Assembly: GCA_022766245.1 (NCBI GenBank)
Contig: JALEPL010000033.1
Location: 1-64,000, forward strand
Direction of reading: 5' to 3'
DNA length: 64,000 nucleotides
Source: Lachnospiraceae bacterium
GTDB taxonomy: Bacteria; Bacillota; Clostridia; Lachnospirales; Lachnospiraceae
The first letter of the stretch is position 1, and every line of letters begins with the position of its first letter. This document shows, piece by piece, positions 7,201 through 15,344 of this stretch. The notes beneath the pieces are model-generated. The model ran no database searches. It saw nothing but the letters and a program-made list of their open reading frames with translations, and was not told the origin of the DNA. The position numbers and the translations under genes were made by a program.

Positions 7201-9746
7201 CAGCTGATTATGCTTTCCCCACAAAGGCCGTGCTGACCTATGGGCAGATGCTTTCCGAAGCAACCCTCATAGGAGCTTCGGGAGCAGGCGAGTTTATTTT
7301 TGTGAGTGTCGATGAGGGTGGTAATCGGACGAACATCAACGATACAATACCAGCCGCAGGTACCTATTCATATAAAATGGTATTTATACCGGAGAGTTTG
7401 GGTGAAGAACATGCCGTATTGAGCAGCACGCCAATCGATGTGATTGTTTCCAAGAAACCTGTCACTGCGCGTGCGGAGGCAAAGACGAAAACCTATGGAG
7501 ATGCCACACCGGCACTGACATATACCTTCGATGAAACTCAGCTTGTGGGAACCGATACCACAGAGAGTCTGGGACTTACACTTTCCGCAGGAAACGGAGA
7601 CAATCAGTTTTGCAACGCAGGGAAATACTGGATAAAAAAGAGCGCATGTACAAGTGCCAATTATGATGTCACCGTGGTTCCGGCATATCTCACGGTTTCA
7701 AAGAAAGAAGCCGAGATTACCTGGAGCGGAACCAGTGAGTATACGTATAACGGAAATCCTGTGGACATTACGGCATCCGTCAGCAATGCAGTAGTAGGAG
7801 GTAATCCGTGTGAGGTTAAAGTCGTTGGAGGCAAACGCACCGACGCAGGTTCTTATAGGGCGGTGGCAGTATCTCTTTCCAACGGGAATTATGTGTTTAA
7901 AAGTGAGGAAGCAAATAGGATTTTTGCCTATGAGATAAAGAAAGCAGATCCTACCGTCACATTCCCCACTGCAGTTTCCATCACTTACGGAGAGAATCTG
8001 GATGAGGCTGTATTTACAGGGGAGAGCAGCAGTGTACCGGGAGAATTTGAACTGGAGGATCCGGGACGACTTCTGACTGTTGCTGACAGTGGCAGCAGAT
8101 ATCATATCTCATTTGTTCCGAAAGACACAAAGAATTACAATACGATTACGGCAGCAGAAGGGTTGGCGGTAACGGTTCATCCTAAGACAGTGACGGTTTA
8201 TGCAGATAGAAAGACGAAAATATACGGACAGAAGACACCGGCACTTACCTGGCATATGGACGAATCGCAGCTGGTGGGAGAAGATGGTGTAGAGGAATTT
8301 GATTTTACCCTGACAGCAGGAGAAGGCAATAATCAGAACTGCGATGTGGGTGGATATCCCATATCCTTTACAGCTACTACCAGACAGAATAGTAACTATG
8401 CAATTGAATTTAAAAAGGGTGTCCTTATCGTAGATCCCCGTATGGCAGAAATTCAGTGGAATCCCCATTACAATATTGTGGTTGGTGGTTCGGGACCGTC
8501 GGCCAAAGTAACTAATTTAGTGGATGGTGATGATTGTACGGTCGTTGTGGAATGTGATGGTACCGACACCCCCAGTTGGACCATCGGTTCAGAGACCCTG
8601 AAGGATCTTAAGATATTTAACGCACAGGTAGCCGGACTGGCGGGGGCTGATTGCTATAATTATACGCTTCCGGAAGATGATATGACGATTCAGTATCTTG
8701 TAAGAAGACAGAACTCGGACGATTTTTATATGCCTAAGGGAGCAATTATGGTTTACGGGAAGAAATTGTCCGATGCAAGGCTGATATTGGCCTCCGGCGA
8801 CGGAACATTTACATTTGTGGATACTAGCAGTTTGCATAAAGATATCAGTGACACTACGCCTGATGCAGGAGAGCATACATATATCATTAAGTTTACTCCA
8901 ACAGACACAAGCAAAAAGCCGCAATATGCAGAAATCACGGTTTTGGTAAGAAAAAAGAACGTTAAGGTAACTGCACTTACCAGTGAAAAAACATATGGTG
9001 ATACCACCAAGCTGGATTTTGAACTGGATGAATCCCAACTGGTTTTCAACGACACGAAGGAAGACCTGAAAGTGACACTTACAGCAGTAAGTGAATCAGG
9101 AGTGGACGGAGATCGCGTGAATAGTCCGGCAGGTACTTATGAAATAGGCATGAAAGAATGCGGAAATAGTAATTACAATGTGACAGTAGAATCCGCTCAG
9201 CTTAAGATATCTCAAAAAGGAGTAAGTGTGGTATGGCCCGGTGGGTCAAATTACTCATATACAGGATCTCCGGTAAATGTTACCGCAAAAGCGCAGGGGG
9301 TTTTGGAGGGAGATCAATGTGATGTAAAGGTGGCAAATGGTAACCAGGTAGAGATAGGAACATACTACGCATATGCGTATGGCTTGTCAAACAGTAACTA
9401 TTTCCTTCCAAACGATTATAGTATGCGAATCAAGGAATACACGATTCAGGAGGGGAAAGGAGATAGTGATAACACGGATAATGGAGGAAGTACGGATACC
9501 AATGATGGCGGAAGTACAAAGCCGGATAACGGAGGAAGTACGGACACCAATAATAGTAACAGCACAAAGCCGGATAACGGAAATGGCACAGATACCAATA
9601 ACGGAGATGTGGACAGCAATAATAAGTCAGATGCTCCGAATACTTCTGATCCTACAAATATGACGTTTGCACTGCTTATGATGCTGTTTGCAGTTTTATC
9701 AGGAGCAACCAGTATCCTGATGATGCGCAGAAAACGCCGGATGTAG
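4269..9746 (+). CDS. Giant secreted surface protein: ricin-like, PI-PLC X-like and MBG repeats
   Basis: 1825 residues. A basic N-terminus and hydrophobic core with a likely cut after VTA give a signal peptide. Residues about 280-395 contain ricin-like QLWRF...GTYKIQNARTGQYV sequence. Residues about 405-700 resemble the X domain of phosphatidylinositol phospholipase C, with NIPGSHDTG (His431) and IIHGG (His487) at the two catalytic-His positions. From about 803 a module repeats four times: an MBG-type unit (K-TYGD...DESQLVG at about 803, 1062, 1306, 1563), a W-Y-TGNPVNVTA-like unit and a linker. The C-terminus has an N/D/G/S/T-rich stalk, APNTSDPT (an atypical sorting-like motif), a hydrophobic span and RRKRRM. 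A class B sortase lies at 27512. The start is GTG 4269, but ATG 4278 has a better SD (AAAGGTG at 4265). Substrate and anchoring are unproven. Confidence 0.8.
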   Translation: MKRMKRLRKMKRVVAVLLACCMCVGGRLPVTAENEHDVESFEVEQEILGDSGTEEPDFPSGDSDLMFITLAEDTRFRWNANDSAGVNSVIHLDDYSGKNCYFRFHALSDGYYGIKCVDKAASENISDDHPNGEETGRYVDIDGKSTQSGAKLHLYETDDKEVNDKNPHRWFSFYYVKTDEYGNDYYYIQNKKSGLWVGYEDLDDDGPTVGDKLIQTDEANRKLWIITNGVVPKSGNEDEEMIAFKEGSTTDREDGAYIEIFLDGTLNTINRVYSANTQGCSLHLYEMGTSSKWLVKWDKEHSAYTISAVLDNEEVSKRVWDIEGQTGNHVHIWTDSGRENNRNTNQLWRFIRQDDGTYKIQNARTGQYVDGEPDNYFLPIKFLSTSDEGEKFQVYAFSGTDTEVNFNYSVDWMKDIPDDVLLSTVNIPGSHDTGTAAVMDDEIQPYSFSQCQKYYYGEQLNVGVRSFDVRCNAKSDTASLSDVNIIHGGRLTRCFDRDGSVLTLQSLLDDSVRFLQNHPTETIIMMVKPDAGSVEGLAHALNSFITNENTKDYVYDKSDIPSMGEARGKIVFIRRFDIDHLRYYSPGFGISLANWDDYNYKDYKSTIKIYDDGNTVVNVQDAFNVSGEDKREYIEGAMRQTIGTSGTESVRQDAWIFNYTSCAKGFPHQLTEDINPWLYEDCMNNGDGYIDHRRLGMVMFNYIDSPLSKLIYETNNDDTDYYVPKVTAPTLVEVTYGDCLADADLSGQTGTENGVWTFEDECYIPTEADIIVPKPTHTIVYEPNDQQHYKAVTAEVEISGILSKTVYATVDSKEITYGDEVPELTFSFDESQLVGDDTLDSLNINLEIESPAYTTSGNLKAGTYTIKATEGENMYHVEFTAGTLTVKPKTLGVEWSDTKNLKYTGNPVNVTATLTGVLSGDDCTAAVTGDEVTGPSWNGVDPPHPYTATATLSGADSGNYHIPEDEKSVKYYVRRDDPADYAFPTKAVLTYGQMLSEATLIGASGAGEFIFVSVDEGGNRTNINDTIPAAGTYSYKMVFIPESLGEEHAVLSSTPIDVIVSKKPVTARAEAKTKTYGDATPALTYTFDETQLVGTDTTESLGLTLSAGNGDNQFCNAGKYWIKKSACTSANYDVTVVPAYLTVSKKEAEITWSGTSEYTYNGNPVDITASVSNAVVGGNPCEVKVVGGKRTDAGSYRAVAVSLSNGNYVFKSEEANRIFAYEIKKADPTVTFPTAVSITYGENLDEAVFTGESSSVPGEFELEDPGRLLTVADSGSRYHISFVPKDTKNYNTITAAEGLAVTVHPKTVTVYADRKTKIYGQKTPALTWHMDESQLVGEDGVEEFDFTLTAGEGNNQNCDVGGYPISFTATTRQNSNYAIEFKKGVLIVDPRMAEIQWNPHYNIVVGGSGPSAKVTNLVDGDDCTVVVECDGTDTPSWTIGSETLKDLKIFNAQVAGLAGADCYNYTLPEDDMTIQYLVRRQNSDDFYMPKGAIMVYGKKLSDARLILASGDGTFTFVDTSSLHKDISDTTPDAGEHTYIIKFTPTDTSKKPQYAEITVLVRKKNVKVTALTSEKTYGDTTKLDFELDESQLVFNDTKEDLKVTLTAVSESGVDGDRVNSPAGTYEIGMKECGNSNYNVTVESAQLKISQKGVSVVWPGGSNYSYTGSPVNVTAKAQGVLEGDQCDVKVANGNQVEIGTYYAYAYGLSNSNYFLPNDYSMRIKEYTIQEGKGDSDNTDNGGSTDTNDGGSTKPDNGGSTDTNNSNSTKPDNGNGTDTNNGDVDSNNKSDAPNTSDPTNMTFALLMMLFAVLSGATSILMMRRKRRM

Positions 9747-9899
9747 AACATGCGGAAATAACTGAAAAAGCGCACGTTTTTTGGTTTTCCTTGTGATAAA
9801 TTGTGCATTATGATAAAATATGTTCTAAGGTATGTCCTCAAGGAATTTACGGGCAGTTACCAATGAGAGAAGATACAGGAAACCAAGGAGGATTCTTAC

Positions 9900-11201
9900 A
9901 TGGCTGGTAAAAAGGAGAAGGAGTACACGAAGAAAAAGGAAACTTATAATGTCCGAATTATTATTACCATTCTTCTGATGATGGTTTTGTTGTTGGGAGA
10001 TTTGTATGTGGTATTGACGGATCCTTCTAATTTTGTGGCATTGATCGTAATCACTGTGGTGGCATTGGCAGATGCGTATGTTTTGATTGTAAGCGTGATT
10101 CAGCAGAATTATAAGAAGGAGCTGGAGAGGCAGGAACAGTATGACAGTCTCTTTAAATCAGAAAAAGCTTCTTATCTTCTTTTGCGAAAGAATTTTGAGG
10201 ATTTGGAAGAACGCTTGGATCGCATCGAGGATGGATTGGGAATGCCTGTGGATGAGATTATCAGTGCACAGAAATCTCTTGCGAAGGTAACCATCAGCCG
10301 TAATAAGGAGAATTCCGATGCACTGATGAATTCCAATGATAAAATTTTTGATAAAGTATTTTCTCTAGAGGATTCTATTGCCCAGTCTAATGAGGATTTG
10401 CTCAAGAGACAGGAAATAGTTTTAGAAAGTAATAATAAGGATCTGATTTTAAAGCAGCAGGAATTGCTTGCCCGTATGAATGAGCTGGAGCTGACATTAA
10501 AAAATGAGATTCTTGATTCAGTCAATAAATTAAGTAATCTCACACCTCAGGTGGTGGTGCAGGCAGCGGCACCAATGTCAGCACCACTTGCAGCTCCAGA
10601 GCCAGTTGCAGTGGAGCCGGTGCTGGAGAAACCGGTAGAGGCAGAGCCGGAGCCGGTGGTGGAAGAACCGGTAGAGGCAGAGCCGGAGCCGGTGGTGAAA
10701 GAATCGGTAGAGACAGAGCCGGAGCCAGTGGTGGATGAATCGGTAGAGACAGAGTCGGAGCCGGTGGTGGAAGAATCGGCAGAGGCAGAGCCGGAGCTAG
10801 TGGTGGAGGAGCCTGCACCTGCGCCCATGCCTGAATTAAGTTCAGATCCGAATCACATCATGACACCGGATGAGATAGCGGCACTTTTGGCAGCAACAGC
10901 AGGAGCATCAGAATCGGCAGCAGAAGAACCGGCAGTAGCAGAGCCGGTGGTGGAGGAGCCTGCACCTGCGCCCATGCCTGAATTAAGTTCAGATCCGAAT
11001 CATATTATGACACCGGATGAGATAGCGGCACTTTTGGCGGCAACAGCAGGAGCATCTGAACCGATAGCAGAGGAGCCGGCAGTGGCAGAACCGGAGCCGG
11101 TGGTGGAGGAGCCTGCATCAGTGCCCATGCCTGAGGTGACAGGAGATCCGAATCGTATGATGACACCAGAGGAAATCGCAGCCTTATTTGCAAATGTGTA
11201 A
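9900..11201 (+). CDS. Membrane-anchored coiled-coil protein with repeated MTPDEIAALLA motifs
   Basis: 433 residues. Two N-terminal spans (about 17-65) form a membrane hairpin, followed by a long charged coiled coil (about 70-210). Next come about five 12-residue repeats of the VEAEPEPVVEEP type (about 235-305) and two and a half larger repeats, each carrying [ST].DPN[HR].MTP[DE]EIAALLA at residues about 321, 370 and 421. The motif resembles the LSQxEIDALL peptide at the N-terminus of FliM/FliY, which binds CheY-P, but I know of no proof for this protein. A strong SD (AAGGAGG) precedes the ATG. The present stop codon is supplied by an inserted hairpin element; the uninterrupted frame would have read FANDPG then stop. 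Confidence 0.7.
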   Translation: MAGKKEKEYTKKKETYNVRIIITILLMMVLLLGDLYVVLTDPSNFVALIVITVVALADAYVLIVSVIQQNYKKELERQEQYDSLFKSEKASYLLLRKNFEDLEERLDRIEDGLGMPVDEIISAQKSLAKVTISRNKENSDALMNSNDKIFDKVFSLEDSIAQSNEDLLKRQEIVLESNNKDLILKQQELLARMNELELTLKNEILDSVNKLSNLTPQVVVQAAAPMSAPLAAPEPVAVEPVLEKPVEAEPEPVVEEPVEAEPEPVVKESVETEPEPVVDESVETESEPVVEESAEAEPELVVEEPAPAPMPELSSDPNHIMTPDEIAALLAATAGASESAAEEPAVAEPVVEEPAPAPMPELSSDPNHIMTPDEIAALLAATAGASEPIAEEPAVAEPEPVVEEPASVPMPEVTGDPNRMMTPEEIAALFANV

Positions 11202-11304
11202 CTGTTCAGAGCCAACTTGAAAAACTTGTTTTCAAGTTTGGCGGATACGCCACACCGAGAAAACGTTAGTTTTCTAGGTAGGCTCTGAACAGTTACGCAA
11301 ATGA
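11190..11304. repeat. 99-bp mobile hairpin element inserted at a stop codon
   Basis: Terminal inverted repeats of 16 bp are perfect: GTAACTGTTCAGAGCC (11198-11213) and GGCTCTGAACAGTTAC (11281-11296). Flanks GCAAATGT (11190-11197) and GCAAATGA (11297-11304) agree at 7 of 8 positions, as expected of a slightly decayed target duplication. Inside are smaller hairpins (AACTTGAAAA / TTTTCAAGTT and AGAAAAC / GTTTTCT). There is no coding capacity. Confidence 0.85.
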
Positions 11305-11373
11305 TCCAGGCTGAACAATTTTTTTATATTGAAAAAGAATTGTAGAAAAAATTAAAAAAGTTTAAAAAATTGC

Positions 11374-11402
11374 TTGCATTTTGAAAAGTTATGTAATATA
11401 AT
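11374..11402 (+). promoter_or_regulatory. Sigma-A promoter of tRNA-Lys
   Basis: TTGCAT (11374-11379), 17-bp spacer, perfect TATAAT (11397-11402), 19 bp before the tRNA. Confidence 0.8.
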
Positions 11403-11421
11403 AGTTTTTGCGTTAAGGAAT

Positions 11422-11494
11422 GCGCCACTAGCTCAGCTGGCAGAGCACCTGACTCTTAATCAGGGTGTCCAGGGTTCGAACCCCTGGTGGCGCA
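11422..11494 (+). tRNA. tRNA-Lys (anticodon CTT)
   Basis: 73-nt cloverleaf. The acceptor arm GCGCCAC / GTGGCGC is perfect, with a D-arm GCTCAGCTGGCAGAGC, anticodon loop CTCTTAA in a CTGA/TCAG stem, T-arm GGGTTCGAACCC and discriminator A. The 3' CCA is not encoded. Confidence 0.97.
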
Positions 11495-11500
11495 TTGAAA

Positions 11501-11543
11501 GTATCGATTTTGTAGGTTAGCCTACAGGGTCGGTATTTTTTTT
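11501..11543 (+). terminator. Rho-independent terminator after tRNA-Lys
   Basis: 16-bp stem GTATCGATTTTGTAGG / CCTACAGGGTCGGTAT containing several G-T pairs, loop TTAG, then a long T run. Confidence 0.8.
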
Positions 11544-11709
11544 ATTTTATCGGCATCCTAAAATATGTTTGATTTCGCGGAAAGAATTTTGGATGCATTG
11601 AATTTTTTTTCTCAGATGACGATTGCGGTATAGGCATAGGAGAATACGTGACTTAATTTTCATAAAAACCCTTTTATTTTATATTATGAGAAAAGGATGA
11701 ATCGGTGAT

Positions 11710-12354
11710 ATGGGAAAGCAGATTCTGATTGCCTGTGGGATGCAGCAGGATGAGATTGAAAAAAAGAAAATAGAGTGCAAAAGTTGTATCCCTGTGATTT
11801 ATATGAAACGGGGTATGCATGAAAATCCCAGAGCACTTCATGAAATTCTTCAGCAGGAAATTAATCGCCATCAGGACTGTGATGAGATTCTGCTGACGTA
11901 TGGTCTGTGCGGTCTTGCTACGGAGAGTTTGGTAAGTGAGAATACCCGATTAATTCTTCCACGATTTCATGACTGTATTCATCAGCTTATGGAAAATAAA
12001 GTAGATGTGAACTCTCTGTATCTGAACAGATGCTGGACTTTGGATGAAAAATCTATTTTAAAGCAATGTGAGAATGTATGGGAGGAATATGGTCAGGAAA
12101 TGGGAAAGGAAATTCTGGAGTGTATTTATGGCTCCTATGAAAGGATTACGGTTATTGATACGGACAGTTATGATCTAACTCCGGTGATACAGAATGCAAA
12201 AAAAGCTGCAGAGATGCTAAATCTTTCTGTGAGGACGCTTCCATCAAAGGCACTTGTCATTGAAAAACTCTTACAGGGAGCGTGGGACGAAGATTTTATC
12301 ATTCTGCAGCCCGGTGAGCGGGTAAAGAAAGAAATGTTTACAGGCTTATCTTGA
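11710..12354 (+). CDS. DUF1638 domain-containing protein
   Basis: 214 residues. TYGLCG (about residue 60) and the later LILPRFHDCIHQLM stretch match the conserved YGLCG and PR.HDC motifs of DUF1638. The family is often found with corrinoid or methylamine methyltransferases in anaerobes, but none is adjacent here and the activity is unknown. The Cys and His residues in these motifs could bind a metal; that is inference. The gene ends tail-to-tail with trmB and overlaps it by nine bases. Confidence 0.8.
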   Translation: MGKQILIACGMQQDEIEKKKIECKSCIPVIYMKRGMHENPRALHEILQQEINRHQDCDEILLTYGLCGLATESLVSENTRLILPRFHDCIHQLMENKVDVNSLYLNRCWTLDEKSILKQCENVWEEYGQEMGKEILECIYGSYERITVIDTDSYDLTPVIQNAKKAAEMLNLSVRTLPSKALVIEKLLQGAWDEDFIILQPGERVKKEMFTGLS

Positions 12355-12984
12355 TATAATCATTTTGTAGATGGGATTTCCCATGGAGGAGAATTTCTCC
12401 TCATACTCTGTCATGATATTTCCTTCACATAACTGGGCATCATGGTGAAGATCTCTGGTCACTGCATCCAGATTCCATTTGGATTGTTCCACTTCGTCCA
12501 ATGAGAAATCGAAAAGCCCCTGATTATCAGTTTTAAACTCAATCTGTCCGTCATCGGATAGAACCTGGTCGTATCGCTCTAAAAATTGTCGTGAAGTGAG
12601 TCTTCTTTTTGCATGGCGGTCCTTAGGCCAGGGATCGGAAAAGTTCAGATAGATTTTTGAAATTTCACCCTTTTCAAAAAAATCCGGAAGCAGAGCTGCA
12701 TCTTCGCAGAGGAAACGGAGATTCGGAAGAGGCCGTTCCTCCATTTTCTGGAGTGCACGATACAGTACGCTGTCATAACGCTCCATTCCTATGTAGTTGA
12801 TATCCGGGTTTTCTGCAGCCAGTTCCATGATAAAGCGTCCTTTTCCCATTCCAATTTCGATGTGAATGGGAAAATCATTTCCATACACACGATTCCAGAT
12901 TCCTTTTAATTCAGCTGGATTTTTCATGCAATATTCACTTTCTGCAATTGCCGGTGCCGCGGCAGGTATATTTCTTAATCTCAT
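12346..12984 (-). CDS. trmB: tRNA (guanine-N7-)-methyltransferase TrmB
   Basis: 212 residues, normal length. EIGMGKGRF is the SAM-binding motif and NFSDPWPK the hallmark TrmB motif; RRLTS and the C-terminal FKTDNQGLFDFSL region follow as expected. It uses SAM to make m7G46 in tRNA. AAGGAG precedes the ATG. Transcribed toward DUF1638 with a 9-bp overlap at the 3' ends. Confidence 0.95.
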   Translation of the reverse strand: MRLRNIPAAAPAIAESEYCMKNPAELKGIWNRVYGNDFPIHIEIGMGKGRFIMELAAENPDINYIGMERYDSVLYRALQKMEERPLPNLRFLCEDAALLPDFFEKGEISKIYLNFSDPWPKDRHAKRRLTSRQFLERYDQVLSDDGQIEFKTDNQGLFDFSLDEVEQSKWNLDAVTRDLHHDAQLCEGNIMTEYEEKFSSMGNPIYKMIISR

Positions 12985-13039
12985 GTGTAAAACTCCTTAT
13001 AAGAAATTTAGCTATTCGGGCATATTATAATATGTTTCT

Positions 13040-13096
13040 GTTCAAAATACGCCCTCAGGACTCCGACGCCTCTCCGAGGCGCCACCTCAGGGCATA
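13040..13096. repeat. CCCTGAGG-type palindromic repeat (copy 1)
   Basis: Arms GCCCTCAGG and CCTCAGGGC (one mismatch) enclose a perfect CGCCTC-TCC-GAGGCG hairpin. Its reverse complement shares ATATGCCCTGAGG and a GAGGCG-CGGAGTCC core with the repeat at 30452-30534. It lies in the 359-bp gap between trmB and the carboxypeptidase. Confidence 0.6.
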
Positions 13097-13176
13097 TTAT
13101 AGCATAAAATCTTAAGGAATCACAATAAACAAATGATTGCTTATAAAACATACAAAGTTTATACTGAAGATATAGT

Positions 13177-13317
13177 ATGTTAGTGTATCTGTTCAGTAGG
13201 CATATGCATTTGCTTCGGATACCCTATGAAAACGTATATTTTACGGTATCTGAGAAGATGCTGAACACATATATTTGCGCTCATAACTATGAAGGTGCTG
13301 AATAGTTACATTTTAGC
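13177..13317. repeat. GTA...TAC mobile hairpin element, about 125 bp
   Basis: The element begins GTATCTGTTCAG (13185) and ends GAATAGTTAC (13309). It contains a 27-bp minimal hairpin at 13283-13309. Flanks ATGTTAGT and ATTTTAGC match at 6 of 8 positions, consistent with an old target duplication. With the repeat at 13040 it fills most of the intergenic gap 12985-13343; no gene is seen there. Confidence 0.55.
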
Positions 13318-13343
13318 AAAAAGGTATATACTAGGAGATAAAC

Positions 13344-14738
13344 ATGAAAATACTTAGACAAATACGAAAAACAGGATTGGCCTTGTGTATGGCAGTCAGT
13401 ATGATTTTTTCTAATTATATTACAGTACAGGCGCAGGGGAAATGGCCGGATCAGCCATCTACCCAGTCTCCCTGTGCTATTGTGATGGAGGCATCTACAG
13501 GTACCGTATTGTACGATAAGAATATGGAGGAAAAGCATTATCCTGCCAGTATTACAAAAATTATGACGGCATGTATTGCTTTGGAACACTCTTCTTTGGA
13601 TGAAATCGTTACTTTTTCCGAAGATTCTGTCCTTAATACGGAAGGATCCGGTATTGCGCGTGATGTGGGAGAGCAGATGACTATGGAGCAGTGTCTCTAT
13701 GGAATGATGCTGGAATCCTCCAACGAGTGTGCCTATGCCATTGCGGAACATGTGGGTGGAACCCTGGAAAACTTTGTGGATATGATGAATCAGAAGGCAG
13801 AAGAACTGGGATGCGTCAATACGCATTTTATGAATCCACATGGACTTCATGATAATAATCATTACACATGTTGTTATGATATGGCGCTGATTGCACGGGA
13901 AGCATGGAAAAATGAAGATTTTCGTACCATAACCGGAACAGGCAATTATGCAATTCCTCCTACAAATAAGCATCCAAATGATACTACTTATCTGGCCAAT
14001 CATAATAAGCTGCTCCATGAGTTTGATCAGGACAGCAGCTACATTTATCCGTATTGTGTTGGTGGCAAGACAGGATATACCTCTGTGGCGAATCGTACAT
14101 TGGTGACCTATGCGGAAAAAGATGGTATGACATTAATCTGTGTGGTGATGAATACCAGGACACCCTATGAGTGGACAGATAGTATTCTGTTATATGATTA
14201 CTATTTGAACAATTTCGCATTGTATCCGGTTGCCCAATACGAGACACGATTTGAGAACAATCAGATTCAGTCAGACATTTTGGATGAGGTCAATCCGTTT
14301 GTAAGTATTTCGAAGCAGGCCAGCATTGTCTTGCCGGTTTCGGCGGATTTTCTGGATACTACGGCAGAGATCACCTATGATTATGCATCTGAGGATGTAC
14401 TGGGAAGCATTCAGTACACCTACAGTGGTCATGCGGTGGGACGGGCCGATATTGTGAAGAGTCAGTCCGAGGTGGAAGGATACGTTTTTGATAATCAGAA
14501 GGAATCATCCGGGGAAGACTCGGTGAAAAAAATTGAAATTCATGTATGGCAGATTGTAGTAGCTGTTTTAGGTGTTATTCTGCTAGGATTGCTTATTTGG
14601 TTTGGAAAAAAATTTATTGACAATTTTTATATTATCAAACACAAGTATTTTTCAAAACCCAAGCGGGATAAACGATATAAGACTATAAAATACGATTACC
14701 GCAGCCGTAGGGGCCGCAGCAGAAGGAATCGGTGGTAA
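13344..14738 (+). CDS. D-alanyl-D-alanine carboxypeptidase (peptidase S11, DacF-like)
   Basis: 464 residues: an N-terminal signal peptide, then the three penicillin-binding motifs SITK (about residue 70, catalytic Ser), SSN (about 128) and KTG in GGKTGYTS (about 240). The C-terminal part has a membrane anchor (VWQIVVAVLGVILLGLLIWF) and a basic tail. It trims the terminal D-Ala from peptidoglycan pentapeptides outside the membrane. GGAGA lies in SD position. A hairpin between it and the convergent next gene could end both transcripts. The long C-terminus is larger than minimal S11 enzymes. Confidence 0.92.
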   Translation: MKILRQIRKTGLALCMAVSMIFSNYITVQAQGKWPDQPSTQSPCAIVMEASTGTVLYDKNMEEKHYPASITKIMTACIALEHSSLDEIVTFSEDSVLNTEGSGIARDVGEQMTMEQCLYGMMLESSNECAYAIAEHVGGTLENFVDMMNQKAEELGCVNTHFMNPHGLHDNNHYTCCYDMALIAREAWKNEDFRTITGTGNYAIPPTNKHPNDTTYLANHNKLLHEFDQDSSYIYPYCVGGKTGYTSVANRTLVTYAEKDGMTLICVVMNTRTPYEWTDSILLYDYYLNNFALYPVAQYETRFENNQIQSDILDEVNPFVSISKQASIVLPVSADFLDTTAEITYDYASEDVLGSIQYTYSGHAVGRADIVKSQSEVEGYVFDNQKESSGEDSVKKIEIHVWQIVVAVLGVILLGLLIWFGKKFIDNFYIIKHKYFSKPKRDKRYKTIKYDYRSRRGRSRRNRW

Positions 14739-14750
14739 AAAATATAGAAT

Positions 14751-14785
14751 ATTTGTATCTGCGAAGGTACTGAGCAGATACAAAT
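14751..14785. repeat. 27-bp hairpin element with extended arms, between convergent genes
   Basis: The core 14755-14781 (GTATCTGC / GCAGATAC) is the reverse-complement form of the 27-bp family. Arms extend to a perfect 12 bp, ATTTGTATCTGC / GCAGATACAAAT. It may act as a bidirectional terminator between 14738 and 14826, though T runs are weak. Confidence 0.65.
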
Positions 14786-14825
14786 GTTCAGAAAATTACA
14801 ACAACTATCCACATTTTATTGACAA

Positions 14826-15344
14826 TTATATGGATTTTGTGGATAAAATGTTCTGTATATAGGCCAGCACACGTGCTTTCTCTCTGGTAAGGATGAGAAT
14901 GCCGTTGCTGGTCTTTATCATGGTGTCGTATTTATTCTTTAGACTGATGGAGGACTCCAGCGTATGAATCAGATAGTCCACAACAGGTGAATCTACTTTT
15001 AAAAGGATGGGCTCTGAACTCTCAAAGGAAAGCAGAGTAGCATTTCCTTTCTGAAGAAGAGAACGGATTTCGTTATCCTGCTCCATTTGATCCGATGTTT
15101 TATTTACAATAAAATAACCATTCTCGTCCCTGGGCATATCCATGGCTTTTACAGCACGCTGTACCTGCTTGGTCAATGCGTCAGATGGTGCATACAGCGA
15201 TTGAAAAAAGGGCATAAAATCGGATGCCTGACGAAATTGTTCGTTTTTCCCTTTTTCTAATACCTCGGTCACAAGAATACGCTTAATGGTCTTTTGACAG
15301 GTTTCACGGGAGGGATTTTTCCTCGTTGTAATATTGTTATCCAT
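14826..15344 (-). CDS. Hypothetical protein, weakly ArgR-like
   Basis: 172 residues from the chosen ATG at 15344, which has GAGGA five bases upstream; earlier in-frame starts lack an SD. Helical N-terminus, then ENGYFIVNK, and a C-terminal alpha/beta part (ILLKVDSPVVDYLIHTLE ... TSNGILILTREKARVLAYI). The pattern of the C-terminal part recalls the oligomerisation domain of arginine repressors, but the match is distant and no winged helix is clear. No signal peptide or membrane span. Function unknown; a regulatory role is only a guess. Confidence 0.55.
   Translation of the reverse strand: MDNNITTRKNPSRETCQKTIKRILVTEVLEKGKNEQFRQASDFMPFFQSLYAPSDALTKQVQRAVKAMDMPRDENGYFIVNKTSDQMEQDNEIRSLLQKGNATLLSFESSEPILLKVDSPVVDYLIHTLESSISLKNKYDTMIKTSNGILILTREKARVLAYIQNILSTKSI

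Noticed and set aside
8109..9038. Minus-strand frames within the 1825-residue protein gene
   Set aside because: Opposite a modular coding sequence with strong internal repeats; Cys/His-rich random composition.
10540..10828. Minus-strand open frames rich in Pro, Ser and Thr
   Set aside because: They are the reverse of the acidic PEPV repeat coding tract and arise from its repetitive composition.
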